A stretch of DNA of 64,000 nucleotides from Mariniflexile sp. AS56 (GCF_030552475.1 NZ_JAUPED010000001.1:558001-622000); one strand, 5' to 3'. Counted from the first letter of the stretch, positions 19,701 to 31,900 are shown. Numbers and translations: made by a program. The notes: generated by a model from the sequence alone, not told the origin.

Positions 19701-21284
19701 AGTAGGTTGCGCTTCCACATTATCTGGTATACCATCGTTATCACTATCTATATCCAAAGTATTTAAGAACCCATCTCTATCTGAATCACACACCGAACTA
19801 ATTCCGAAATTTGTTAATCGAATGCTCGTACTTGTTGTTGTTCCAGTTGCTCCATAAAGTAAATCGACATGAGAAAATTGATCGAATTCCATATATAAAT
19901 AGAAGTCTGGATCATCCCCTTGTGTTCCTCCATCATCTGGCTCATCAACCCAATCGTTCGTAGGTCCTGCAATGGTTGGATCTAATCTATATAAGGTATA
20001 ACCCGCAGGACTTCCGCCATTCACAAAACCAGCTTGTTCTAAGTTTGTTGTAGGACTTAAATAAGGTGCAACCGTAGAAGTCGCGGTAGACGCATTGAAA
20101 CCAGCTATTTCTGTGAAGTTCGAACCATTTCTTGTATCTATATCTCGCAACTCTAAAATCATATCATACAGCACCGTAGGAACCCCATCTGGGTTTGCCG
20201 GAGTTGCGCTGCCTGCTTTAACCAAATCGAAGGAGTAGGTTACATGATCGTCTTGCGACGCATTAAAGGTACTTACTCTTAATTCATTATTACAATCAAC
20301 CGTAAAAGAGCCACTTTTTGTAATGATGGTAAGAACCAAATCGTAGTATTGATTTTGATAGAATATAGCATTGGAATATATTACTTTTTCACCTGGCTGA
20401 ACATTACTTAAACTACCAGCCGTTAAAGGGGCTGCATTATTAAATTGGATTACTGCCGAACACTCATAGGTATCTATAACACCATCATTATCATCATCTA
20501 AATCACAAATATCTGTAACACCATCGTTATCAAAATCTGGATCTCCGGAATATACAGGGTCACATGGATTATTAACTGTTAGGGTTGCGCAATAGGTTTC
20601 TAAAATACACTTGTTATTAGTATGTGTTACGACTACGCAATAATCGTTACCGTTTAAACCAGTAACATCACTAATATTTAAAGTACTAGAAGTTGTACCA
20701 CTGTAAACACCTGAATTGGTTAAAGCCGTCCCTCCAGAAGAAGGGTTACCTACATACCATTGATATCTAATATTTGAATTTGAACTGGAAGATTTTTTAT
20801 CAGAATAATCAGGGTCACCCTCGTCAAACTCCGTTGTATTACGTGCTGATGCACTTACTTGAAATGAAGTAGCATCTCCGATAATAGTTGTTTTGTTGCT
20901 AGGCGTAGAAGATACTGTTAGTTTAGTCGCTACATATTCATTACCTGTTAAACCATTATAACCACCCGAACCACCTGTTACGCGTCCGCTTAAATCAAAC
21001 CCCGTACCATCTAATCGACCATCGTTATTAGCGTCTACACCGCCAGATTCAATAGAATCATAACAACCATCATTATCACTATCTAAATCTAATAAATTAG
21101 GAATTCCATCATCGTCATCATCATCGTCCTCATCACCTTCATCACTATCTAAAATACCATCATTATCATCATCAACATCTATAGCGTTAACAATACCATC
21201 ACCGTCTGAATCTTGTGAATAAGAGCTATTCGTGTACATACAGGCGAAAACCAATAGTACTTTAAGAAGTAAAATTTTATTCAT
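16728..21284 (-). CDS. Array gene D: T9SS surface protein with TSP3 repeats, Ig-like and unknown head domains and LamG
   Basis: 1518 residues. Signal peptide to about residue 23 (ends SSYSQ), then TSP3 repeats with an unusual acidic run of seven Asp near residue 55. Residues of about 110-240 look Ig-like: RYQWYVGNPSSGG, LNISDVTGLNGNDYCVVVT and CATLTV have the W...C spacing of that fold. A second TSP3 stretch is followed at about 275-495 by an unassigned domain (VIYSNAIFYQNQYYDLVL, FYLYMEFDQFSHVDLLYG). TSP3 again to about 650, LamG 653-821, SSPVGA near 1016, EGKPNNGT near 1114, and sorting domain ending TKKILVN. The tail is closest to that of gene E, including NTIKDEVG and [15 protein letters not shown]. 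Confidence 0.87.
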   Translation of the reverse strand: MNKILLLKVLLVFACMYTNSSYSQDSDGDGIVNAIDVDDDNDGILDSDEGDEDDDDDDDGIPNLLDLDSDNDGCYDSIESGGVDANNDGRLDGTGFDLSGRVTGGSGGYNGLTGNEYVATKLTVSSTPSNKTTIIGDATSFQVSASARNTTEFDEGDPDYSDKKSSSSNSNIRYQWYVGNPSSGGTALTNSGVYSGTTSSTLNISDVTGLNGNDYCVVVTHTNNKCILETYCATLTVNNPCDPVYSGDPDFDNDGVTDICDLDDDNDGVIDTYECSAVIQFNNAAPLTAGSLSNVQPGEKVIYSNAIFYQNQYYDLVLTIITKSGSFTVDCNNELRVSTFNASQDDHVTYSFDLVKAGSATPANPDGVPTVLYDMILELRDIDTRNGSNFTEIAGFNASTATSTVAPYLSPTTNLEQAGFVNGGSPAGYTLYRLDPTIAGPTNDWVDEPDDGGTQGDDPDFYLYMEFDQFSHVDLLYGATGTTTSTSIRLTNFGISSVCDSDRDGFLNTLDIDSDNDGIPDNVEAQPTIGYVPPVGTVNPITGIFDAYGIGLIPVDTDGDNLIDMYDFDTDNDGIPDVEENGMANLIVTYSDADNDGLDDLFEGSNINDPNDINDEIDDPTSSILPDVDADLFAGGDLDYRDYFDGNPPPIATIDFDGVDDYMSRDSFISGLNDVTIMAWVKSDSGNTIDMVIAGEGIACQLSLEDGNRPTFKIKTVGNSVQLAGGCSCSAINYDEWHHIAGSFSSATGILKLYVDGELANTYDTGVTGAAIEGSSDTNNTFEIGRFSNELTHGNYFKGDIDEVRVFGNALTEDQIQRMVYQEIENNGGNVKGKMVAKDVVDIASGSTVSWTQLLAYYPMTEIKTSSILDYSNFGNTIRLHNITTIQEQTAPMPYTTTANGAWTTQSTWLHGEVWDIENIANNKDWSIVKIASDVTACHPVKTMGLIIDANKTFTVHTDNHVENSWYLELNGTLNLQGDSQLLQTTTSDLVTSATGKVLRRQEGTSSPFRYNYWSSPVGAIGATSLTNNNAITNNTNNSAFKLNTIKDEVGINMPFTSSYNQAVKISTYWLYTFKNGKTYWDWASLNPNSPLTPGVGYTQKGTGNAGLEQQYIFEGKPNNGTVLVDVIDKGGPGSVTSVSKTQYLLGNPYPSALDVHKFIDDNVGVIDGTLQLWQQWSGNSHNLSEYEGGYAQVNKLGSCRAYQFVGFYGGTNGSLDGTVTPSRYLPVGQGFITEIIADGTVVFNNDQRIFVKESDADGSYNNGSSFLKSTNTKSKSTTAESSKQASSEMTTIRLEFNSVEGPKTRRELLLGFSEITTDGYDYGYDAYTNETNNNDLNLNLDGKNLNMQAYSPITIDKVVSLNFKSSGSNTFEIKATEFDNLDATQAVYLRDNTTGDYFDLTNSTGYVFTSNQGKFNERFEMVFKSQEQTLSAEEASVSENFIYYQNTTNTLYGKKLSNSIDKLAIVNMRGQTVLEFNNLSQEDLSNGLKLSNVATGAYIAWFKVQSGQVITKKILVN

Positions 21285-21339
21285 AGGTTAAGCTTTTATT
21301 ATCACTAAAAACAGACAATTTGCATAATTAATGGTGATC

Positions 21340-21390
21340 GCTTGAGGGGAAAAGCAAGCACCTAACGCACTAAATACATGGTTTTTAATA
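21340..21390 (-). promoter_or_regulatory. Conserved upstream block of gene D with CCTCA motif
   Basis: TTGAGGGG at 21342-21349 (coding strand CCCCTCAA), 58 bases upstream of the ATG. The flanking sequence with ATGGTTTTTAATACATTAA is a diverged form of the block shared by B and C. Confidence 0.45.
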
Positions 21391-21504
21391 CATTAATTAA
21401 ACAAAAGTAAGGTTTTACATAACAAAAACCTAACATTTAAATCACTATTTACCGATTAAACGCTTGTTATGTCGGTCAAAATACACAAAATATCCATATT
21501 CAAA

Positions 21505-24500
21505 CTATCTCACAATAATTTTTTTAGTGATTACCTGACCTGCTTCTGCCTTGAACCAAGCCACATATGCACCCGCTGAAATGTTTGATAATTTCAACCC
21601 ATTACTCAAACTTTCTTGAGATACGTTATTAAATTCCAACACGGTTTGCCCACGCATATTCACAATGGCTAGCTTATCGATAGTGGTATTTAGTTTTTTA
21701 CCATATAAGGTGTTTGTTGTGTTTTGAAAGTATATAAAATTCTCTGTAAAGGTCGCCTCTTCGGCACTTAATGTTTGCTGCTTCGATTGGAATACAATCT
21801 CGAATCGTTGATTAAACTTTCCTTGAGCCGATGTAAATCTATAGGCTTTGCTTGTTGTTAAATCGAAATACTCACCCGTTGTGTTATCACGTAAATAAAT
21901 CGCCTGATTTTTGTCTACATTATCGAACTCGGTTGCTTTTATTTCAAAGGTATTATTACCTGAGGATCTAAAGTTTAACGACACCACCTTATCACTAGTA
22001 ATCGGGGCATATGCTTGCATATTCATGTTATCACCATCTAAATTCAGGGTAAAATCATTATTACTATTTTCTCCCGTTAGGGCTTCGTATCCATAATCAT
22101 AGCCATCAGTAGTTGTTTCGCTAAAACCTAAAAGCAATTCTCTTCTGGTTTTTGGCCCTACTACCGAGTTAAATTCCAATCGCATTTTCTGCATATCGGT
22201 ATTCGATTTTTTAGCCGTAGCCGTGCTTTTAGCTTTTGAATCTGACGATTTAAAAAAGGATGAACCATTTTCATAACCTCCATCAGCATCTGCTTCTCTT
22301 ACAAAAATACGCTGACTGTTATTAAACACAACCGTACCATCTGCCACAACTTCTGTGACAAAACCTTGACCCACCGGAAGGAATCTGGAAGGAGCTACTG
22401 TTCCGTTTTGATCACCAGTATTAGCTCCTTCTAGACCAACAAATTGATACGCTCTACAAGACCCTAATTTATTTACTTGGGCATAACCACCTTCGTATTC
22501 ACTCAGGTAATGTGAATTACCACCCCATTGTTGCCAAAGTTGCAGTGTACCGCTTATAACACCATTATTATCATCAATAAACTTATGAATATCTAAAGCT
22601 GATGGATAGGGATTTCCTAATAGATATTGTGTTTTAGACACCGAAGTTACCGAACCTGGACCACCTCTATCTATAACATCTACTAATATAGTACCGTTAT
22701 TAGGTTTCCCTTCAAATATATATTGCTGCTCTAAACCAGCATTTCCTGTTCCTTTTTGAGTATAACCTAAACCTGGTGTTAATGGCGCATTAGGACTTAA
22801 TGATACCCAATCCCAATAAGTTAAACCTTTTTTGAAGGTATATAACCAATAAGTACTAATTTTTACTGCTTGATTATATGAACTCGTAAACGGCATATTC
22901 ATACCAACTTCATCTTTTATAGTATTCAGCTTAAAAGTTGAGTTATTCACGTTGTTTATTGATGCGTTATTGTTTGATAACCCAATAACACCCACCTCAC
23001 CAATAGGCGAAGACCAATAATTATAACGATACACACTAGAAGTCCCTTCTTGACGTCTCAATACTTTCCCCGTTGCAGAGGTTACTAAATCACTTTGCAT
23101 ACCCTGCACAAGTTGGGAATCATTCAACAAATCTAAGGTACCATTCAGTTCAAAATACCAGTCATTACTTATTAAATTATCGCCTTGTACTGTAATTTTT
23201 TTACTAGGTGCAATCACCAATCCTAAAGTTTTTAATGTGCTATTTGTGGTTACATTATTATTAACTTTAATGATGGCACTTCCTGTATTACTTAAAGCCT
23301 CTAAATTCCATTTACCACCATGTACCCAAGTATTTGCAACATCCATAGGGCCATCTGCCTTTGTAGTATAAGGCATGGGTGCTGTTTGCTCAAGTACCGT
23401 TGTTATATTATGTAAATTGGCTGTATGCCCATTTCCTGAAAAATCACTGGTTGTAGAACTCAAAATACTCGTCATTGGGTAATACGCTTTTAAGGTCGTC
23501 CAAGGAATTGTTGAAGTTGAATTAGCATCGACAATTCTTTTTGGAATTACTGCACCCGAAACATTTCCTGCATCTTCTTGAATTTCTTGATGAATAATTT
23601 TCTGCAATTGATCATCTGTTAAAGCCATATTAAATACACGCACTTCATCAATATCACCTTTAAATAGTTTGGTATGATTTGAAGCCTTTGCTCCAATAGT
23701 AAACTTATTGGTAGATGCATATAACGGTGAAGCAAGACAGGCATCGTTATTTGTAACAACCAACTCGCCATTAAAATATACTTTAAGTTTTTCAGACGCC
23801 GCCGCGTTGTTGAACACCAAGGTAAGGTGCGCCCAAACGTCTTTTTCTAATTCATGTGAATGCGGAATATATACTTCAGAATCATTCACTGTAACTTTTA
23901 CTTGTTTACGATCCAAAGCTATAATGGAAAGATTTCCAAAATTAACAATGTATCCATCCTTTGAAAAACCAGAATCTAGTTTCACCCAGGCCATAACAGT
24001 CACTTCATCAAAATTAGAGATATTTAAACTACTGTCAATATAATCATCAACCCCATCAAAATCTATGGTTGAAAGTGCCGGTGGGTTACCATCAAACACA
24101 TCTCTATAATCTAAATCGCCACCAGAAAGCAAGTCGCCATCAATGTCTGGTAATATTATCAAATTTGTTGGATCTTCAATATCTTCATTTACATCCCATA
24201 TAACATCATTAATCCCATTGGTTTCAAAGGCATTATTAAGCCCATCTTTATCCATATCAGCAGCAGAACTCGAATTAGCCATACCATTTTCTTGAATGTC
24301 TGGTTTTCCATCATTATCAGAATCTGTATCTATATAATCTGGAATTCCATCACCATCGGTATCAACCACCGTTATACCATTCGGGTAAGAAATACTTAAA
24401 CCAAGTATATTTACTGAAATATTAGGCAGAATATAACCAATACTAGGTTGGGCTTCCACATTATCTGGAATACCATCATTATCGGCATCAATATCTTGAA

Positions 24501-27500
24501 AATCATAATAAATATCTGAATCGCTATTTGCAAAATCGTCTTGCGAGCCGTTACCATCATAATCGACTGTGCCAGATTCTGAACTAATTTCCAAATCGTC
24601 TATCAAACCATTAGGACCAAAGCTAAAAGTATCATCAATCACACCATCGTTATTGGTGTCGAATAAATTTATTTGAGCACGCGTTAAACCTCCTTCAACG
24701 ATATCTAAAATACCATCGTTATCGGCATCTATATCCAAACGATCAAACACGCCATCACCATCGGTATCTCGCAATGTGTCTCCATTTTCTTCAATAATAT
24801 CAGGGATACCATCATTATCATCATCTAAATCTACAGAATCTCTAATACCATCATCATCCGAATCTCTGTCAACAAAAACGTAGAAGGAACTAAAGTTTTG
24901 TCTCCCACAATTATCTGTTACAATTAAACGTAGTAAGCATTTTTCTAGCCCAACAATACTAGCATTTGGACTGTAATTTGGAGAAGCGCTTGAAGGATCA
25001 TCAAAAGAACCCCCACAAGAATCTAACCACTGCAATGTAAACGGCGGTGCAATACCACTAACTTGAGCGTTTAAGGCTAAAGTTTCGTCTGTTAGCGTTA
25101 CTGTTTCAACACGATCTATTTTAATATCAGGACGTCTTTCAATCCCAGCTTGAAATAAGAAGTTACCATACACTCTGGCAGCTGCTACATTTTCAGCTTC
25201 AGACCCACCAGCAATACTATGAGAACCTTCATACATAACCATACCATAGGAGTTATTACCAAACGCTCGACCATATGCTAATGCGGTAGCAGGCCCGGTT
25301 GGATAGGTACCGTTTACCACATCAGGATGGTCGTTATCTGTAATAGCCAATACGGTTGAATCTCTCCAGCCTTCAATTTTTGGCAAATAAATTTGTTCTG
25401 ATCCATTTTGCAATGCCCCGTCCATAGTGCCAATAAACTGCATTAAAGGGTCTCCTGCTGTTTCCGATCCATTAAAAATTCCTGCTTGTATGTTATAACT
25501 ATATGCTGGAGTCCCATCATTATGCTCTTTCCATGGCACCAAGCCGTTTTTAGAAAGCATGGTTAAGTCTAATTTTCCATCGCCGTTAATATCTACTAAA
25601 CCTTCCATGGCTGATACGGCATGACAGGCTGCCCAAAAGTAACCACCGTTTTCAATAAAATCTAATAAGGTATTTACGGTACCGGCACTCCAATTTTGAG
25701 GATCGGCATGTGGCATGGTATACATATCATCACACAAGGTTAAATCATCAGGACTACCTAATCTACCAAAAGTAGAAGGCACCTTCGCTTTATCATAAAA
25801 TGCAGACTGTACCTTATCACCATTTTGGTCGTCTAATACGGCTCTAGGAAAACTAGAAATATAATCGTAAAACGGCGACTCAAATTCTGGTAAATTTTTA
25901 TCAACCAATAAACCTGGATAATCTAGCATCCATTGGTTTATAATTGGTTCAGCCACCGCCATATATTCCGCAGGAATCACGAAAGGACCACCTTTATAAT
26001 TTTTACCATTTACTGTTAAATCGACTTGATCTTGTTTAGCACTAGGGTTCGCCCAAGTTTTGTTATGTTTTACAACCCAATAAACAGGGATTAAGTGATT
26101 AAAAGATAATTCGTAAACCAACCCATAAGGTATTAAACCATTATTATAGGTTTGGGCAGAAACACCCATATCAATGATGGCAGATCCCGCTTCGAATGTT
26201 TTTTTAGCCGACACTTTAACTGATACCGTATTATTTTTTGAAACGGCATCCGATTGATTTGAAGCTGTTATAGTTGCTGTATTTATAAACGAACCACTTA
26301 ACCTCACCAGGGCCGTAATATTTAATGTTACCGCACTGCCATTACTTACTGTTCCCACATCCCAATTACCTGTCAATCCATTATAAGTTCCTTGTGATGC
26401 CGTGTAGCTTACAAAGTCTGTACTAAAAGGTATTTGATCTAAGACATTGATAGAACTAGCATCTAAAGGACCATTATTTGTTAAGGTAATGGTATATACT
26501 ATAAGATCTAATTCTGAAGGAAATTCGTTATCGACCGTTTGTGTTAATGCTAAATCAGAACCTCGTACTTGAAATGAAGCCGTATCCGTATTATTAGCTG
26601 CATTTGAATCGTTCATAATAGAACTTGCTGTTGCAGAATTAGTAATTACTAAACCTCCTGTATTTGCATTAATAGCACAGGTTATGGTTAAGGTTTTATT
26701 GCTTAAAGCATTAACAGTACCGGCATCCCAAATACCATTAGAAGGCGTGTATGTAGTGCTTGTAGAAGCACTATTATCACTCACATAAGTTAGGTTTTTA
26801 GGTATTAAATCTGAAACCTTTGTACTAAAAGCATTCGTTGTATTGCTATTATTGGTTACTTGAATCGTATATGTTACGGTCGCTAATGGATCGTAAGGTC
26901 CCGCTGAAACGGTTTTAACTAAAGCTAAATCGGCAGATCCAACACCTATACTGGCGCTCGCACTGTTATTACTTGTAACAGAATCTGGCTGAACGGCACT
27001 AAAAACACTTGCTGTATTGGTTACCAATTTGCCATTGGCAGCCACAGTAACTTGGGCAGTAATAGTCATAGTTGCCGAAGCACCCGAATTAATATCTCCC
27101 ACAGCCCATTTTCCTGTTGATGAATTATAAGCCGCACCCTGAGACACGGTTGATGACACATATAGCAAATCTGGAGACGGTAAAATATCTTGTATTACTA
27201 CCGTTTGTGCTTTTAGAAAACCTTTGTTCTTAACTACAATGGTATAAACAACATTGCTCCCAACAGCTGGATTTAATTTGTTAACTGTTTTAGTAACTTG
27301 TAGATCGGCTCCATTTACTAATAAACTTACAGAAGATGTATTATCGGAAGTATTAGTATCCGACTGATCAAAGCTTTCTATTGTTGCAACATTTTTAATA
27401 GTTGTAGCAGCTGTTCCCGTATTTACCTTAGCGCTTATCGTTATTTGTTTTTGCGCTCCAGAAGCTAAGGTTCCAACATTCCAAACACCAGTAGTCGCGT

Positions 27501-28488
27501 TATAAGAACCTCCACTAGAATTTGAAATATAAGTCAATCCTGCAGGCAGCACGTCTTTTGCTAAAACATTTGTAGCATTAGCATCACCATCATTCTTTAC
27601 TTTTAATGTAAACACTACTGTTTGCCCTTCATCTGGCGTAGTATCGTCAACCGTTTTTGTCATTATAAGGTTGGCTTCCAAAACAAAAACTTCGGCGTTA
27701 CTTTTATTGTTCGTGGCGTTTAAATCGTTTTGAGTCAAACTAGATAGTTGCGCTACATTATTAATATCTGTACCAGAGGTTCCTGCTTTAATTCTAGCTG
27801 TAATTGTAATTTGTTTCGTTTGCCCAGGTGTTAAGGTGCCAACCGACCAAAAATGGGTACTCGTGCTATAAGCACCAGCGCTTGTATCAGAAACATAGGT
27901 TAAACTATTAGACAATATATCTTCTACGACCACATTGGTCGCATTAATTGTTGTGGTGCTTAAATGTTTTGCTTTTAAAGTATAGGTTACTAATTCGCCT
28001 TCTTCGGCTGTATCAGAACTTACTGTTTTTGTAATTTGTATGTCTGGATAATTTACAGGCACACTAATGTTTATAGAATTATTCGTGGTAACAGATTCGG
28101 TTTGGTTTACAGATGCCACCGTTGCGGTGCCTGTTAAATTAGTACCGTTCGTGCCTGAACTTGGATAGGCAGTAATATTTAATTTTACGTTAGCGCCACT
28201 ACCTAGAGTTGCAATGGTCCACTTATTTGTGCCTGAATTATAAGCCGCCCCTCTATCATTAGAAACATAAACAAATCCCGCCGGCAAAATATTATTTATA
28301 ACAATATTAGTTGCTGTACTTGGCCCATAATTATCTATCCGCAAGGTTAGAACAATATTTTGTCCTTCATCTGGCGACGTATCATTTACTGAAAATTGGG
28401 TTGGTGAGATATCAACTGTTTGAGCAGAAATTATCCCCGAGAGTAATATGGCAACACAGGTTGCTAAAAATAGTAATTTACGTTTCAT
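21505..28488 (-). CDS. Array gene E: giant T9SS surface protein with 6 DUF11 repeats, cysteine-hydrolase-like domain, TSP3, LamG
   Basis: 2327 residues, the largest protein of the window. Signal peptide to about residue 22 (ends GIISAQ). Six DUF11 repeats run from about 24 to 760, one more than in A. Residues 763-1119 are the same cysteine-hydrolase-like domain as in A, with Cys955 in [13 protein letters not shown] and His1090 in MYEGSHSI; the 135-residue distance between the two is identical in both proteins. TSP3 repeats cover about 1206-1465. The LamG domain (1470-1633) is the B subtype ([21 protein letters not shown]). The tail, with SSPIG near 1826 and EGKPNNGT near 1926, is closest to gene D. 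The C-terminus ends TKKIIVR. So this gene combines an A-like head, a B-like LamG domain and a D-like tail. Confidence 0.87.
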   Translation of the reverse strand: MKRKLLFLATCVAILLSGIISAQTVDISPTQFSVNDTSPDEGQNIVLTLRIDNYGPSTATNIVINNILPAGFVYVSNDRGAAYNSGTNKWTIATLGSGANVKLNITAYPSSGTNGTNLTGTATVASVNQTESVTTNNSINISVPVNYPDIQITKTVSSDTAEEGELVTYTLKAKHLSTTTINATNVVVEDILSNSLTYVSDTSAGAYSTSTHFWSVGTLTPGQTKQITITARIKAGTSGTDINNVAQLSSLTQNDLNATNNKSNAEVFVLEANLIMTKTVDDTTPDEGQTVVFTLKVKNDGDANATNVLAKDVLPAGLTYISNSSGGSYNATTGVWNVGTLASGAQKQITISAKVNTGTAATTIKNVATIESFDQSDTNTSDNTSSVSLLVNGADLQVTKTVNKLNPAVGSNVVYTIVVKNKGFLKAQTVVIQDILPSPDLLYVSSTVSQGAAYNSSTGKWAVGDINSGASATMTITAQVTVAANGKLVTNTASVFSAVQPDSVTSNNSASASIGVGSADLALVKTVSAGPYDPLATVTYTIQVTNNSNTTNAFSTKVSDLIPKNLTYVSDNSASTSTTYTPSNGIWDAGTVNALSNKTLTITCAINANTGGLVITNSATASSIMNDSNAANNTDTASFQVRGSDLALTQTVDNEFPSELDLIVYTITLTNNGPLDASSINVLDQIPFSTDFVSYTASQGTYNGLTGNWDVGTVSNGSAVTLNITALVRLSGSFINTATITASNQSDAVSKNNTVSVKVSAKKTFEAGSAIIDMGVSAQTYNNGLIPYGLVYELSFNHLIPVYWVVKHNKTWANPSAKQDQVDLTVNGKNYKGGPFVIPAEYMAVAEPIINQWMLDYPGLLVDKNLPEFESPFYDYISSFPRAVLDDQNGDKVQSAFYDKAKVPSTFGRLGSPDDLTLCDDMYTMPHADPQNWSAGTVNTLLDFIENGGYFWAACHAVSAMEGLVDINGDGKLDLTMLSKNGLVPWKEHNDGTPAYSYNIQAGIFNGSETAGDPLMQFIGTMDGALQNGSEQIYLPKIEGWRDSTVLAITDNDHPDVVNGTYPTGPATALAYGRAFGNNSYGMVMYEGSHSIAGGSEAENVAAARVYGNFLFQAGIERRPDIKIDRVETVTLTDETLALNAQVSGIAPPFTLQWLDSCGGSFDDPSSASPNYSPNASIVGLEKCLLRLIVTDNCGRQNFSSFYVFVDRDSDDDGIRDSVDLDDDNDGIPDIIEENGDTLRDTDGDGVFDRLDIDADNDGILDIVEGGLTRAQINLFDTNNDGVIDDTFSFGPNGLIDDLEISSESGTVDYDGNGSQDDFANSDSDIYYDFQDIDADNDGIPDNVEAQPSIGYILPNISVNILGLSISYPNGITVVDTDGDGIPDYIDTDSDNDGKPDIQENGMANSSSAADMDKDGLNNAFETNGINDVIWDVNEDIEDPTNLIILPDIDGDLLSGGDLDYRDVFDGNPPALSTIDFDGVDDYIDSSLNISNFDEVTVMAWVKLDSGFSKDGYIVNFGNLSIIALDRKQVKVTVNDSEVYIPHSHELEKDVWAHLTLVFNNAAASEKLKVYFNGELVVTNNDACLASPLYASTNKFTIGAKASNHTKLFKGDIDEVRVFNMALTDDQLQKIIHQEIQEDAGNVSGAVIPKRIVDANSTSTIPWTTLKAYYPMTSILSSTTSDFSGNGHTANLHNITTVLEQTAPMPYTTKADGPMDVANTWVHGGKWNLEALSNTGSAIIKVNNNVTTNSTLKTLGLVIAPSKKITVQGDNLISNDWYFELNGTLDLLNDSQLVQGMQSDLVTSATGKVLRRQEGTSSVYRYNYWSSPIGEVGVIGLSNNNASINNVNNSTFKLNTIKDEVGMNMPFTSSYNQAVKISTYWLYTFKKGLTYWDWVSLSPNAPLTPGLGYTQKGTGNAGLEQQYIFEGKPNNGTILVDVIDRGGPGSVTSVSKTQYLLGNPYPSALDIHKFIDDNNGVISGTLQLWQQWGGNSHYLSEYEGGYAQVNKLGSCRAYQFVGLEGANTGDQNGTVAPSRFLPVGQGFVTEVVADGTVVFNNSQRIFVREADADGGYENGSSFFKSSDSKAKSTATAKKSNTDMQKMRLEFNSVVGPKTRRELLLGFSETTTDGYDYGYEALTGENSNNDFTLNLDGDNMNMQAYAPITSDKVVSLNFRSSGNNTFEIKATEFDNVDKNQAIYLRDNTTGEYFDLTTSKAYRFTSAQGKFNQRFEIVFQSKQQTLSAEEATFTENFIYFQNTTNTLYGKKLNTTIDKLAIVNMRGQTVLEFNNVSQESLSNGLKLSNISAGAYVAWFKAEAGQVITKKIIVR

Positions 28489-28574
28489 AGGTCAATAGTT
28501 TTGGGACTACTTAATTAAATAAACTCATACATACCGAAAAAACATCGGTACCATGAATTAATAAAATTTTAAAC

Positions 28575-28612
28575 TTGAGGGAAGTTTGCTTTACAAATAG
28601 TTACGTAAAAAC
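28575..28612 (-). promoter_or_regulatory. Upstream motif pair of gene E: CCCTCAA and TTACGTAA
   Basis: TTGAGGG at 28575-28581 and ATAGTTACGTAAAAAC at 28597-28612, the latter holding the palindrome TTACGTAA. The same 16-base stretch recurs upstream of gene G next to the same CCTCA-type motif. A site for an activator upstream of the promoter is plausible; the factor is unknown. Confidence 0.5.
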
Positions 28613-28914
28613 TCTAAACACGGTTTTAAATAAAACTATTAGTAAATGCAATATTAAGCAGAAAAACAGAAAAAAGCTAAGAAAATTGCTTTTTTCACCG
28701 TTAAAAGGATTGATTTATTCGACAAAATACACTTTTAAGCACAAAACTCATTTAAATAATGCTAAAAAAAACAGGAACACCAAGAATTAAAAATCTATTA
28801 TTCAGCCAATTAAAATATAATAACACCTTCTTTCTTACACTGAAACACCTTTTAGAACCTATCTAACATTTGAATTCAGGAGCCTTTAAAAGCATCACTA
28901 TTCTCTTTAAAAGA

Positions 28915-28955
28915 AAAACACTTCTTCTATTTAAATTAAATAAAAGAAGTGTTTT
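28915..28955 (-). terminator. Rho-independent terminator after gene F
   Basis: Stem AAAACACTTCTT with exact complement AAGAAGTGTTTT around an AT-rich loop. On the minus strand it is followed by a T-rich run, about 40 bases past the stop of gene F. Confidence 0.8.
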
Positions 28956-28995
28956 AATAAATTTTCACAATAACTTAAGGTCTGAAATCAAGTTA

Positions 28996-31900
28996 TTAAT
29001 TAACAATTATTTTTTTAGTGACTATGTGACCTGTCTCCGTTTTAAACCATACAATATAGGCGCCTGATGAAACATTTGATATTCTCAAACCATTGTTTAA
29101 GGTTTCTTGCGATACATTCTTGAACTCTAACACCTGCTGACCGCGCATATTTACAATAGCTAATTTAGCGATAGGCGCATTAAGCTTTTTACCAAATAAG
29201 GTATTGCTGTTGTTTTGGTAATAAATAAAGTTCTCAAAAGTTTCCGCTTCTTCCATACCTAAACTTTGTTGCTTTGATTGGAATACAAGTTCGAACCTAG
29301 AATTAAACTTTCCTTGTTCTGAAGTAAAACTATATGGAAGCCCTTTAGTTAGATCAAAATACGTATCTGTACTATTATCTCTTAAATAGATCTCTTGGTA
29401 TTCGCCTATATTTTCAAGTTCGGTTGCTTTAATTTCAAAACTATTATTCGCTGAAGATTTAAAGTTTAAAGGCACAACTTTATCACTTGTAATGGGGCTA
29501 TACGCTTGCATATTCATATTTTTACCATCTAAACTTAAACTAAAATCGTTATTATTTTCTTCTAAATTTTCAGAATCGTATCCATAATCAAACCCATCTG
29601 TAGTTGCTTCGCTAAACCCTAAAAGAACTTCCCTTCTGGTTTTAGGACCTACAACAGAGTTGAACTCTAAGCGTATTTTCTTCATAACGTTCTCATCTCC
29701 CGTAGCGGTATCTGCAGTGCTTTTTGCAGATTGCTTTCCTGAAGATTTCAGAATAGACAAAATATCACCTATAAGGTCTCCAATAATACCATAAGACTCG
29801 GTTTCTTTAACAAACGTACGCTGGCTATTCTTAAAGACAATATCACCGCTTGATATAACCTCAGCAACAAATGCTTGTCCTACTGGAAAATATCTTGTAG
29901 GTGGCAAAACACCATCTGCCAATCCTAAAGTGAGTCCAAAAACACCCGCGAACTGCGATGCTCTAATAGCCCCTAGCTTATTCACATAGGCATACCCTCC
30001 TTTATATTCGTCTAAATAATGAGAGTTACCATCCCACTGTTGCCACATTTGCACTGTACCACCAATAACCGCTTTATTGTCATCTATAAATTTATAAATA
30101 TCTAAAGCGGATGGGTAAGGATTTCCTAACAGGTAGGTTGTTTTAGATACATTAGCTACAGAACCAGCGCCACCTTTATCTGTTGCCTTTATTACTATTG
30201 TACCATTATTTGGTTTCCCCTCAAAAATATATTGTTGCTGGGTACTACCGGTACCAGTACCTTTTTGAGTATACCCTACACCAGATTCAATTTCTGTTGT
30301 GGGTTTTACAGACGACCAATCCCAATAAGTAACTCCGTTTTTGAACGTATACAACCAATAGGTGCTTATTTTACCTGCTTGGTTATATGAAGATGTAAAA
30401 GCCATATCGAAGCCCGTTTCATCTTTCAGCATATTTAATGTGAATGCGGTATTGTTCGGGTTTTTGGTTGAACCATTATTATCAACAAAACTAGTTGCAG
30501 CTTTGGCACCAACTGGCGACGCCCAATAATTATATCTAAAGGCATTGGATGTTCCTTCTTGACGTCTTAAAATTTTCCCGTTTGCAGAGGTTACTAAATC
30601 GCTGGTACTGGTTTGCAACAGTTGCGAATCGTCCATTAAATCTAATGTTCCATTTAAACCTAAAAGCCAGGTATTATTAATTTCATGATCCCCGTTTACC
30701 GTAAGTGTTTTATTTTCATCGATTATTAGACCTAATGATTTAATTGAATTATTGGTTGTTATGTTATTTGATATTCTAAACACAGCATTATCTTTTCCGT
30801 TAACAACGGTATTTACATCCCAAACATCGCCATGCAACCAAATATTATCACTTTCCCAAACACCATCAAACCCTGTAATATAAGGCATAGGAGCTGTTTG
30901 CTCTACAATAGACCCAATATTGTTTAAGGTTAAATCATAACTATTATTAGAATAGTCTAGCGTTTTATTACTTGTAATACCCGTCATTGGGTAATAAGCA
31001 ATTAAGTTTGCCCATGACACTTTAGTTTTCGTTGTATTATCTATAATATCTTTTGCAAGTACTGTTCCTCTTACATAATCATTGCTGTTTTCAATTTCTT
31101 GATACACCATTTGTTGTAATTGGGAGTCTGTTAATGCTTTATTAAACACACGCACTTCATCGATGGCTCCTTTAAAATACTCTTCATTGGTGCTTTTATT
31201 TGAAAATCTACCAATTTCAAATGTATTATTAGCATTTGAATTCAAGGATATAGAAGAACCTAGGAGTAGGTAATAAGAATCAACTAAGCTTCCATCAATA
31301 TACAATTTAATTAAACCTGTACTTTTAGAATAGGTTCCCGCCACATGATGCCATTCATCAAAATTGATTTCACAATCAGAACAACCTCCTATTTTCTTTT
31401 CACCCGTTAATCCTGCTTTAATAGAAAACATAGGTTTATTTCCTTTTTTCAACCACAATCTACAACCTACATCTTCGCCCGCAATAGTCATATCAATAGA
31501 GTTTCCTGCATCGGACTTTACCCAAGCCATAATGGTCACCTCATTTAATCCTTTGATAAATGAACTCCCAGAAAGGTAATCATCTACGCCATCAAAATTT
31601 ATCATGGCATTGGATGGTACATTTAACAGCGTCGTGACTGCATCTCTAAAATCTACATCACCACCTGAATTCACATCACTATCGGCATCTGGCAATGTGC
31701 TTGGATTATTAATCGTTCCGTTAACATCCAAATAACCTGTTGTAGTATCTACGCTATCATCCAACCCGTCATGATCGGTATCATTACCCGATAAGGTTAA
31801 ACCTGCTTCTGTGGTATCATTTCCGCCTTCATTATCAGAATCTAAATCTAAATAATCGGGGTTATCTGTACCATCTGTATTTACAGGTACTAAGCCTGAA

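Larger units (their letters stand above)
28489..28995. other. Intergenic region between array genes F and E
   Basis: 507 bases without a convincing gene. From right to left on the coding strand it holds the terminator of gene F (28915-28955), a very AT-rich stretch, and the upstream motifs of gene E (28575-28612). A plus-strand reading frame of 71 codons at 28575-28790 starts inside those motifs, is Lys- and Asn-rich, and is not credible. Confidence 0.7.

Noticed and set aside
28575-28790. Plus-strand frame of 71 codons in the E-F gap
   Set aside because: It begins inside the repeated upstream motif of gene E, is rich in Lys and Asn as random AT-rich DNA would be, and has no recognisable domain.
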